A DNA stretch of 5,778 nt from Phycisphaerales bacterium. GTDB taxonomy: Bacteria > Planctomycetota > Phycisphaerae > Phycisphaerales > SM1A02. The stretch covers positions 1 to 5,778 of the forward strand of contig JAQWRC010000029.1 in the NCBI GenBank assembly GCA_029243925.1, written 5' to 3'. The translations under genes and the position numbers were made by a program. This document shows positions 1-5,587 of this stretch, piece by piece. The number at the start of each line of letters is the position of its first letter. Within the stretch, counting starts at the first letter, position 1. The notes under the pieces are model-generated. The model was not told the DNA's origin. It did no database searches and was given only the letters and a program-made list of their open reading frames with translations.

Positions 1-67
1 GATGGACCTGACGATTCCCGTCGTCGTCGACGTCTCGATGTCCGAGAGTTGGTACGACGCGAAGTAG
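1..67 (+). CDS. polA: DNA polymerase I, C-terminal end (partial)
   Basis: Only the last 21 codons and the TAG stop (65-67) are inside the window; whole codons begin at base 2 and the 5' end lies outside. The readable peptide runs from M-D-L-T through IPVVVDV and ends SWYDAK. Family A DNA polymerases typically end in a beta-strand of the type VPLxVDV/VEV followed by a short x-W-x-x-A-K/H tail (from memory, B. subtilis Pol I ends in WYDAK and E. coli Pol I in NWDQAH). If right, this is the end of the palm domain of the enzyme that fills gaps and removes primers in replication and repair. No catalytic motif is visible, so the call rests on about 20 residues. The other two forward frames show nothing comparable. 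A chance match is possible, but the position of the stop right after the A-K supports it. Confidence 0.68.
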   Translation, partial: MDLTIPVVVDVSMSESWYDAK

Positions 68-161
68 GGGGTCAGTTCCTCCTAGGTCGGCCCGGCCTAT
101 AGGGGCTTGTACCTCTTGCAAGCTGAACCGCTTTGTTCATCACGTGGCAACTGATACAGAA

Positions 162-376
162 GGGGGCCTTGCCCCCACGCGGGGACAGCTGAATGAGCTG
201 AGTTCTTCCACAGGCCCAGTGTGGTGACTGGCCTCAAAAACACTCGACGCCCGTCATGGCCGAAGCCAGTGACGAGCGTCAGTATCTTTCTCCCCTCCGC
301 AGGAGCCAGTAGATGGTGCTCTCTCCTTCACCACCATCGAGAGCGATCCTTACTCTTCTCTTCCTGAAGAGGGGTC
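162..376 (+). other. Cluster of tandem hairpins, possible structured RNA or terminator/leader
   Basis: Several stems can be drawn by eye. (1) GGGGGC 162-167 pairs with GCCCCC 171-176; the same C-run can instead pair with GGGG 181-184, so these two are mutually exclusive. (2) CAGCT 186-190 pairs with AGCTG 196-200. (3) 212-220 pairs with 227-234: AGGCC-AGT against ACTGGCCT with one bulged C. (4) 242-283 forms a long interrupted stem: ACT/AGT, GACGC/GCGTC, then GTCATGGC against GCCA-TGAC with a bulged G, closed by a CGAA tetraloop at 261-264; it is followed by ATCTTTCTC. (5) GATCC 345-349 plus CTCTTC 353-358 pair with GAAGAG 366-371 plus GGGTC 372-376. Stem 4 with its pyrimidine-rich tail could be the polymerase terminator. 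Whether the whole is a stable RNA is inference; the strand is assigned only because both flanking genes are on plus. Confidence 0.4.
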
Positions 377-381
377 GTCTG

Positions 382-411
382 TTGTCCTTACACCATGACG
401 CAATTTGTAAT
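382..411 (+). promoter_or_regulatory. Weak sigma70-type promoter candidate for the GGT-like gene
   Basis: TTGTCC at 382-387 and TGTAAT at 406-411 are separated by 18 bases. The -10 differs from TATAAT at one base and the -35 matches TTGACA at four of six. Transcription would begin near 418, giving a leader of about 90 bases before the ATG at 508. It lies just after the hairpin cluster, which would leave that cluster outside the message. The spacing is slightly long and such matches arise by chance, so this is tentative. Confidence 0.3.
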
Positions 412-507
412 CGATGCAAGGGGGATTCTTGTAAATTGGTGCAACCATTTTTGTGACGCCTACGTAGTACGCATCGCACCGGCCAATACGGGTACGCTGC
501 CCAGCTA

Positions 508-1947
508 ATGACCCACCTTCTTGTTTCCGCTGGAACCCGATCAGCCGCTCAGGCTGGCCTTGTGGCTGCCGAGGCCGGCGGCAACGCGGTTGATGCGCTC
601 GTCGCGGCGGTGGCCGCCTCATGGGTTTGTGAGCCCGGCATGACTGCTCTGGGCAGTGCAGGGATTGCATTGGTGCGTCCAGCAGGCGAACAGCCAGTGT
701 TGATCGACGGACTCACAGCGATGCCGGGCCTTGGGGGTCATGTCGGAGATCCTCCCGGCGGGCACATCATCACGATGCCATATGGGCCAGGTGTACAGAC
801 TGGAGTCGGTCCGGGATCGGTGGCCGTTCCTGGGGGGCTCGCAGCGATCGACATGCTGCACCGACAGTGGGGAGCATTGAGCTGGGCGGAGGTCTTGTCG
901 CCTGCCATCAATCTCGCTCGTGAGGGCTTTCCCTACCCGAGTGTGTCGGCGGCCTATCTGCCACTCTCGGGCAAGCCAATCTACGACCTGACCGAGGGAA
1001 GCAAGGCGATCTGGCGCCGCGGTGATGGCACGCCACGCGCCGCAGGCGACACGACGCAGTTACCCGACCTAGCGACCAATCTCGAACGCATTGCGGTCGA
1101 GGGGGCTGAATTGTTTTATGCGGGATCACTGGGCGAGAAGATCGGCAACTGGATTATCGAACATGGCGGGGCGTGCGGCCCGGAAGATTTTGCTGCGTAC
1201 CGGGCGGAGCAGCGTAAGCCAGTCCACTGCGATGATCATGGGTGGTCAATCTCGACGTGTGACACGATTGGCGGTTCAGCGCTTCTTGAACTGCTTGCTG
1301 GATTTTCTGAAGTACCAGCGGGCGACTGCGATGAGTCTGCCAAGCTTGTGAGAGTGATGGCTGCAGCACTCGATCGCCGGGACGACACACTTCGCCGGGC
1401 CTCTTCTTCAACAACTCACATCTGCGCCGTTGATGAGAACGGCAATGCCTGCAGCATGACAACATCAACTGGCTATGGATCCGGCGTCGTCGCGCCGGGA
1501 ACTGGGATCATGATGAACAACATGCTTGGCGAATTGGAACTATTGCCCGATGGTCCAAATGTACTCAAATTAGGCGAGCGGTTGCCCACCAATATGACTC
1601 CCATGATTGCTATGAAAGAAGACAGTGTTGTGGCGCTCGGAGCGGCTGGCGCAGACCGAATCGCCCCTTCAATGGCGCAGACATGGCGAGGCATAGCCAC
1701 TGGCCACTTGCCGGCCGCGCAGGCTGTCAACGGGCCCCGCTTTCATGTGAGAACAACGAGTGAAGGACCTGTGCTTGATTACGAGCCTGGGTTTGATCCC
1801 ACTGGTGTCGACATGCCCAACAATCCATTCGAAACGCCGCACATGTTTTTTGGCGGCGTCCAAGTCGCGATGCGGACGAGTGACCGAACACTCCAAGGCG
1901 GCGGCGATTCCAGGCGAGGCGGGATCGCCCTCAGTACGCATGCCTAA
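508..1947 (+). CDS. Gamma-glutamyltransferase-like Ntn-hydrolase, divergent substrate site
   Basis: A 479-residue member of the GGT superfamily (COG0405), whose members cleave themselves into two subunits and use the new N-terminal Thr as nucleophile. The N-terminus carries the family's GGNAVDA motif (25-31) and the GPGSVAVPG stretch (around 101-109). The expected autocleavage site is S301/T302 in SSSTTH, followed by AVDENGNACSM, giving subunits of about 301 and 178 residues. Aligned by eye to E. coli GGT, the gamma-glutamyl-binding residues have changed: Arg114 to Leu69, Asn411 to Ser320, Gln430 to Met339, Asp433 to Glu342, Ser462-Ser463 to Thr361-Asn362, and the second Gly of the oxyanion Gly pair to Ala382. 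It is about 100 residues shorter than E. coli GGT and starts directly at the first conserved block, with no signal peptide, so it is probably cytosolic. An in-frame TGA at 454-456 and no other ATG/GTG/TTG in between fix the start. No clear Shine-Dalgarno is visible. Acyl-transfer or amide hydrolysis is likely; the substrate is unknown, and a glutathione role should not be assumed. Confidence 0.9.
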   Translation: MTHLLVSAGTRSAAQAGLVAAEAGGNAVDALVAAVAASWVCEPGMTALGSAGIALVRPAGEQPVLIDGLTAMPGLGGHVGDPPGGHIITMPYGPGVQTGVGPGSVAVPGGLAAIDMLHRQWGALSWAEVLSPAINLAREGFPYPSVSAAYLPLSGKPIYDLTEGSKAIWRRGDGTPRAAGDTTQLPDLATNLERIAVEGAELFYAGSLGEKIGNWIIEHGGACGPEDFAAYRAEQRKPVHCDDHGWSISTCDTIGGSALLELLAGFSEVPAGDCDESAKLVRVMAAALDRRDDTLRRASSSTTHICAVDENGNACSMTTSTGYGSGVVAPGTGIMMNNMLGELELLPDGPNVLKLGERLPTNMTPMIAMKEDSVVALGAAGADRIAPSMAQTWRGIATGHLPAAQAVNGPRFHVRTTSEGPVLDYEPGFDPTGVDMPNNPFETPHMFFGGVQVAMRTSDRTLQGGGDSRRGGIALSTHA

Positions 1948-1982
1948 CAGCCGCCAAACGCATCATCACCGTTCCATCAAAT

Positions 1983-1997
1983 CGATCAGCGTGATCG
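1983..1997 (-). terminator. Hairpin in the convergent gap, weak terminator candidate
   Basis: CGATCA 1983-1988 pairs perfectly with TGATCG 1992-1997 around a GCG loop. It lies just past the stop of the minus-strand beta-helix gene, and in that direction it is followed by ATTTGATGG, a poor T-tract. A second, overlapping inverted repeat, GTGATC-G-GATCAC (1991-2003), includes the minus-strand stop codon. The 52-base gap between the two convergent stops holds no better terminator for either gene. Confidence 0.3.
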
Positions 1998-1999
1998 GA

Positions 2000-3274
2000 T
2001 CACTCGCAGGTGCCCCACTGGCTCAGCATGCTAATGAGATCCTCAACATCGACATCGCCGTCCCGGGAACAATCCTCACGATCATCTGCATCGAGTGATG
2101 CATCACCATAACCGGTCAACAGCGTTCCAAGATCATCAGCATCAACGTCGCCATCTTCATCGATGTCACCTGGGCAGCACCAATTGCCGAGATCGTTACC
2201 CCCGCCGTCTGTGTATGCCACCGTAATATCACCTCCCAGTGAATGGTCACAGAAGAAGGAGTCCAAAACGGTTAGATTGATGACTTCCTCGCTAAAAATG
2301 CCCTCGGCCGGATATCCAGAAGCTGTTTCATTCCCAGAAAACCGGCAACCACTTACTTCTATGATCGCCGCAGGATCAGTGTCACGAAGGTACAAGCACC
2401 CAGCGAACCCAGACTCATTGTCGATGAAATCGGAGTTAGTCAACGTGAGATCACCAGTGGACTGAGATATCGCCGAGCCAAAGTGTTCGGCATGATTCTC
2501 GCTAAAGGACGAATCTTCAATAGTGATGACGGCATCGGCACTGTAGACACGAATGGCCCCACCGTCGTGTGTCGCACTGTTTCCCTGAAACACACACTCG
2601 TAGAATTCACTAGTTCCTTCGCGAAACTCGCATGCGCCTCCGAACTTAGCAGAGCAGTCGATGAAACTGGTGTTCATGATCAGACCGGTTGCGGTGGTTG
2701 AGTACAAGGCACCTGCATAGTCTGCTGAACTGCACGATGTGAATATGCAATCATCAATTTCATAGTCTACGGTGCCTGAAGAGTTGCCAGAGATGCCAAT
2801 CGCTCCCCCAAGATTGAATTGAACTGGGCTAGAGCAACTGGTAAACGTGCAAGATATGATCAATAGGTTTTGAGCGGTGCCACTACTATCATGGAACCAC
2901 AAACCAGCACCGCCCTCTCCATCCAATGCTGTGCAGTTCAGTAGATCCAGTTGATAAAGCAAAGTGCTTGCGGACTTGACTTCAATGCCGCGGGCTACAT
3001 TGAGTCCATCGAGGTTGACACCACCAAAGGGGGCGGTGAGGGTGAGATCCTTGCTTGTGATTTTGACAATCACCCCATCTCCGTCATCATCGACATAGGT
3101 CCCTGAATCAATCGCAATGGTGTCACCAGTCGTGGCAAAATCAACCGCTGCCTGAATCGTTGTGTAATCGTCCCCGGCATCAGGACCAACGGAAATGGTG
3201 GCGCCCAAGCACACCGCGCAGGATCCAATGACTAGAACTACCCCATAGACCGGATGTCGAAATTGCATTGTCAT
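2000..3274 (-). CDS. Secreted right-handed beta-helix protein with dockerin-like C-terminal tail
   Basis: A 424-residue protein, exported and probably surface-attached or extracellular. Residues 1-25 look like a signal peptide: R6/H7, then a hydrophobic run (YGVVLVIGSCAVCLGA), with cleavage likely near 25. Residues 36-60 (TIQAAVDFATTGDTIAIDSGTY) are the usual entry strand of pectate-lyase-like parallel beta-helices. Rungs follow to about 345, with repeated F-x-x-C/N motifs (144, 178, 204, 229, 257, 283, 312) and GGA/AGA/GSA motifs between them. No catalytic residues of a known polysaccharide lyase or hydrolase can be assigned. The tail has two Asp-rich calcium-type loops, D370-D381 and D401-D412, and ends SQWGTCE. 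Such tails are common in Phycisphaerae and probably serve attachment, not cellulosome assembly. Two starts are possible: ATG 3272-3274 (used for numbering) and ATG 3266-3268. The AGGAG at 3278-3282 lies 3 bases from the first and 9 from the second, which favours the second, shorter by two residues. Substrate or ligand unknown. Confidence 0.9.
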   Translation of the reverse strand: MTMQFRHPVYGVVLVIGSCAVCLGATISVGPDAGDDYTTIQAAVDFATTGDTIAIDSGTYVDDDGDGVIVKITSKDLTLTAPFGGVNLDGLNVARGIEVKSASTLLYQLDLLNCTALDGEGGAGLWFHDSSGTAQNLLIISCTFTSCSSPVQFNLGGAIGISGNSSGTVDYEIDDCIFTSCSSADYAGALYSTTATGLIMNTSFIDCSAKFGGACEFREGTSEFYECVFQGNSATHDGGAIRVYSADAVITIEDSSFSENHAEHFGSAISQSTGDLTLTNSDFIDNESGFAGCLYLRDTDPAAIIEVSGCRFSGNETASGYPAEGIFSEEVINLTVLDSFFCDHSLGGDITVAYTDGGGNDLGNWCCPGDIDEDGDVDADDLGTLLTGYGDASLDADDREDCSRDGDVDVEDLISMLSQWGTCE

Positions 3275-3277
3275 GAA

Positions 3278-3282
3278 CTCCT
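3278..3282 (-). promoter_or_regulatory. Shine-Dalgarno AGGAG that decides the start of the beta-helix gene
   Basis: Read on the minus strand, AGGAG is followed by TTC-ATG-ACA-ATG. The spacer is 3 bases to the upstream ATG and 9 to the downstream one. Three bases is shorter than normally used, so the downstream ATG (3266-3268) is the more likely start. Confidence 0.6.
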
Positions 3283-3313
3283 AATAGAATCTTGCAACAC
3301 CATTTATACCGTC

Positions 3314-3341
3314 ATTATTCGCTTGTGTGCCCAAATGTCAA
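3314..3341 (-). promoter_or_regulatory. Near-consensus sigma70 promoter for the beta-helix gene
   Basis: On the minus strand a perfect -35 TTGACA (3336-3341) is followed after 16 bases by AATAAT (3314-3319), one mismatch from TATAAT. Transcription would start near 3307, giving a leader of about 35-40 bases that contains the AGGAG. The element lies in the 257-base divergent gap shared with the ABC transporter gene. I see no operator-like inverted repeat overlapping it. A second AT-rich box, TATAAA, lies slightly downstream on the same strand without a matching -35. Confidence 0.65.
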
Positions 3342-3522
3342 CCTCCATGGCCAAAGGCAAATTCAACCAGATGAAGAACGCAGTGCCGCTGCGGGGGGTC
3401 TGATGCATTGGGCTCCTTCTATCTGGAGTAGGCCAGGCGAACTTCATCCCACCAAAAACAACACCTCTGCGAAGCCGGGATGCTCCAGCGTGCAGGTCTA
3501 TATGTGTGAGTGGCTATAAGAT

Positions 3523-3528
3523 GGTGAG
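3523..3528 (+). promoter_or_regulatory. GGTGAG ribosome-binding site supporting the ABC start at 3532
   Basis: GGTGAG sits 3 bases before the ATG at 3532-3534. It matches the 3' part of the extended anti-SD partner (AGGAGGTGATC), for which a short gap is expected. The alternative internal ATG at 3688 has GGAG only one base upstream, too close to serve. TATAAG at 3515-3520 resembles a -10 box but has no -35 and would give an almost leaderless message, so I do not call it a promoter. Confidence 0.45.
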
Positions 3529-3531
3529 TTC

Positions 3532-5544
3532 ATGGCATTACCTGACTCTGACTCGCATCTTGATCAACCGCTGCAGCGTGGCTCCAGTGGCCTCCGGTTC
3601 TCTGCATACAAGTTGTTCGCCCGGAAACGACGGAAAAAGGCGAAGCACTCTCGGCACCAGATCACCTACCACGGTACCGCCCGGAGCATGAACCGAACCC
3701 GATCCGCGGGGGAACTGTTTCGTGTCTTCTTATCGATGCTGGGACGACGAGGCCGGTCCGTTGGAATGGCCTTAGGTCTCTTGACGCTGGGCACGATTCT
3801 TGGACTATTGCCGCCAGCGGCCACGAAAATCGTCATCGATTACGCGTTTACCGGGGATCCACTTCCCGCTTCGATGGCCACGTGGCTTCCCTCATCGTGG
3901 CAACTTGATGATCATCCACGACGGTTGTTGCTTGTTATCGCTTGCGCTCTGGTCGTAGTCGCTTTCGTCAGCGTGGTCTGCGGGCTTTCGAGTCGCTGGC
4001 AGGCGACCAAGGCCAGCCGCATTCTCGCGGTAACCATTCGCAAGCGGGTTTTCGACCATGCGGTTCGACTGCCCTTGGATCGCATCAGCGAACTCCGATC
4101 GGGCGGCGTTGCCAGCCTTCTTCGTGAGGATGCTGGCGGTATTGCGGAACTGATCTTCGGGCTGATCTACAACCCATGGCGGGCGATCATTCAACTGTTG
4201 GGGATCCTGGTGATCCTGGCCTTTACCGACTGGAGACTGCTGCTCGGTGCATTGTGCATCCTTCCCATGGTGTGGTTCACGCATCGGACATGGATCAATC
4301 TGATCCGACCGCTCTATCGTGACATACGGGTACAGCGATCTAATATCGATGCGCATGCCACCGAGGTTTTCTCGGGTATGCGGGTCGTGCGCGCCTTTGG
4401 TCGAGACCGAACGGAATCAGGTCGCTTCACCTCTGGTAATCACATGCTCGCCCGTCAGGAAGTCCATGCCTGGTGGTGGTCGCGTATCTCGGAGACGGTC
4501 TGGGCTCTGGCTGTCCCCGTGGCGAGTGCCGCGCTCCTCCTGTACGGAGGATTCCAGGTACTCGCAGGAACCATCACTGTTGGAGATCTCGTGATGTTCT
4601 TGACCTACCTGTTGCTGCTGCTGGGTCCAATCGAGACGCTGGCTTCTAGCGCCACTTCTTTTCAGACCAACCTGGCCGGGCTTGATCGCGTTCTCGATCT
4701 GCTTGAGGAGCCGAAAGAGTTGCCCGATGCGTCTGAAGCGATCAATCTGGATCGCAAGACGGTCGTGGGTCGCGTGGATGTCGAGGACATCACCTTCTCG
4801 TATCCAAAGTCATCCAGTGCGGTTCTGCATGACCTGACGTTTACTGCCGAGCCCGGTCAACTGGTCGCCTTCATTGGCGCATCGGGGGCCGGCAAGACAA
4901 CACTTTGCAACATGATTGCCCGTTTCTTTGATCCGCAGCAAGGACGCATTTGTCTCGATGGGGTCGATCTGCGAGATATCGCCCTGGAGCGGTATCGCAG
5001 TCTCGTCGGCATTGTCGAGCAGGACGTCTTTCTTTTCGACGGGACGATTCGTGACAATATCGCCTTCGGTCGACGCCGGGCTACGGATGCAGATATTCAC
5101 CGCGCAGCCGAGGCGGCCAATGCTCTGGAGTTCATCGAGTCTACTCCTGAAGGTTTCGAAACCTTGATCGGGGAACGTGGCGTTCGGCTCTCGGGTGGAC
5201 AGCGCCAACGGCTTGCCATTGCCCGCGCGATTCTCGCCGACCCACGAATCCTGATTCTCGATGAGGCGACCAGTAACCTAGACACTCACAGTGAGCGGCT
5301 CATCCAAGCCTCGATCGAGCAGCTACTGCGCGGCCGGACAACCTTTGCAATCGCGCACCGCTTGTCGACCATTCGACACGCGGACCTCATCGTGGTGCTG
5401 GAACACGGCACCTGCATCGCCCAAGGTACACACGAGCAGTTGCTCGTGAGCAATGCGAACTACCGGGACATGGTGGCCGCTCAAACAGCGCGGCCGGAAG
5501 CGGACCAGGATCTCATTGAACTAAAAACAACAACACCCCCGTGA
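3532..5544 (+). CDS. ABC exporter half-transporter (fused transmembrane and ATPase domains)
   Basis: A 670-residue protein of the MsbA/LmrA-like class: an inner-membrane pump expected to work as a dimer and drive export of a lipid, peptide or hydrophobic compound with ATP. Six membrane segments are visible at about 76-97, 131-152, 216-231, 236-250, 322-341 and 347-366. The ATPase domain is complete: A-loop Tyr424, Walker A GASGAGKTT 449-457, Q-loop Gln497, signature LSGGQ 553-557, Walker B ILILDE with catalytic Glu578, D-loop SNLD 581-584, and H-loop His609. All catalytic residues are present, so it should be active. Before the first helix lies about 70 residues of cytosolic extension with a basic patch at 31-38 (RKRRKKAK) and a GSSGLRFSAY stretch; related planctomycete transporters, as I recall, have a similar leader, which supports the start at 3532 over Met53 (3688). 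It stands alone between two minus-strand genes with no partner subunit or membrane-fusion protein, so the substrate cannot be inferred from context. Confidence 0.93.
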   Translation: MALPDSDSHLDQPLQRGSSGLRFSAYKLFARKRRKKAKHSRHQITYHGTARSMNRTRSAGELFRVFLSMLGRRGRSVGMALGLLTLGTILGLLPPAATKIVIDYAFTGDPLPASMATWLPSSWQLDDHPRRLLLVIACALVVVAFVSVVCGLSSRWQATKASRILAVTIRKRVFDHAVRLPLDRISELRSGGVASLLREDAGGIAELIFGLIYNPWRAIIQLLGILVILAFTDWRLLLGALCILPMVWFTHRTWINLIRPLYRDIRVQRSNIDAHATEVFSGMRVVRAFGRDRTESGRFTSGNHMLARQEVHAWWWSRISETVWALAVPVASAALLLYGGFQVLAGTITVGDLVMFLTYLLLLLGPIETLASSATSFQTNLAGLDRVLDLLEEPKELPDASEAINLDRKTVVGRVDVEDITFSYPKSSSAVLHDLTFTAEPGQLVAFIGASGAGKTTLCNMIARFFDPQQGRICLDGVDLRDIALERYRSLVGIVEQDVFLFDGTIRDNIAFGRRRATDADIHRAAEAANALEFIESTPEGFETLIGERGVRLSGGQRQRLAIARAILADPRILILDEATSNLDTHSERLIQASIEQLLRGRTTFAIAHRLSTIRHADLIVVLEHGTCIAQGTHEQLLVSNANYRDMVAAQTARPEADQDLIELKTTTPP

Positions 5545-5555
5545 ATACGGAGGTG
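5523..5555 (-). terminator. Intrinsic terminator of the downstream minus-strand gene, inside the ABC 3' end
   Basis: Read on the minus strand, CACCTCCGT (5555-5547) pairs with ACGGGGGTG (5542-5534) around an ATTC loop; all nine positions pair, one as a G-U wobble. An outer CA/TG pair (5531-5532 with 5557-5558) can extend it past a mismatch. TTGTTGTTTTTAG follows immediately, a good T-tract. It starts 32 bases past the minus-strand stop at 5588-5590. On the plus strand the wobble becomes a C-A mismatch and no T-tract follows, so it should act mainly in the minus direction. It overlaps the TTTPP codons and TGA stop of the ABC gene. Confidence 0.75.
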
Positions 5556-5559
5556 CTGT

Positions 5560-5584
5560 GGGGTGGTGGGTTGTGGTGGGGGGG
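5560..5584 (+). other. G-rich tract with quadruplex potential; C-rich 3' UTR on the minus strand
   Basis: Runs of G at 5560-5563, 5568-5570 and 5578-5584 fit the pattern of four G3 tracts with loops of 1 to 7 bases (the last run of seven can give two tracts). The tract lies between the two convergent stops. On the minus strand the transcript here is C-rich and nearly free of G, directly before the terminator hairpin. Folding is inferred only from the pattern. Confidence 0.4.
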
Positions 5585-5587
5585 CTG

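Larger units (their letters stand above)
68..507. other. 440-base intergenic region, no gene seen
   Basis: This is the gap between the polymerase stop and the GGT-like start. I see no plausible protein in it: the open frames on the minus strand lack family signatures, recognisable starts or composition like the neighbouring genes. There is no tRNA cloverleaf, and I do not find the hallmark strings of tmRNA, RNase P RNA, SRP RNA or common riboswitches. What it does hold is a run of inverted repeats between about 162 and 376 (listed separately), a weak promoter candidate at 382-411, and an 8-base palindrome CTACGTAG at 460-467. Expected contents are the polymerase terminator and the leader of the downstream gene. 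Confidence 0.7.

Noticed and set aside
437..453. TGGT-GCA-ACCA hairpin followed by TTTTTG as an intrinsic terminator
   Set aside because: The stem is only four pairs with a three-base loop, too weak to call, and it would lie inside the likely leader of the GGT-like gene.
350..670. Minus-strand open frame of 106 codons across the intergenic region and the GGT-like start
   Set aside because: Composition is Arg/Pro/Gln-rich without any family signature, and it overlaps the well-supported start of the plus-strand gene. The 279-479 minus frame beside it looks the same.
2003..2192. Cellulosomal dockerin (cohesin partner) reading of the tail
   Set aside because: The loops resemble dockerin repeats, but there is no scaffoldin or glycoside hydrolase here and the W-G-x-C-x ending is not the cellulosomal form. 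An anchoring role is more plausible.
3218..3229. Lipobox-like I-G-S-C (residues 16-19) in the beta-helix protein signal peptide
   Set aside because: The hydrophobic run before Cys19 is short and Gly at -2 is not typical. A standard signal peptide cut near residue 25 fits better, though a lipoprotein cannot be excluded.
3379..3393. CGCAG-TGCCG-CTGCG inverted repeat in the divergent gap as an operator
   Set aside because: It does not overlap the promoter elements found and a five-base arm is common by chance in sequence of this composition.
3506..3691. Plus-strand open frame of 61 codons overlapping the start of the ABC gene
   Set aside because: It is out of frame with the transporter and shows no domain. 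The frame starting at 3532 continues into the conserved protein and has the better RBS.
3892..4356. Minus-strand open frame of 154 codons
   Set aside because: It lies wholly antisense to the transmembrane domain of the ABC exporter, whose reading frame is certain. No motif or RBS supports it.
4810..5208. Minus-strand open frame of 132 codons
   Set aside because: It is antisense to the ABC ATPase domain (Walker A through signature motif) and has no recognisable domain.
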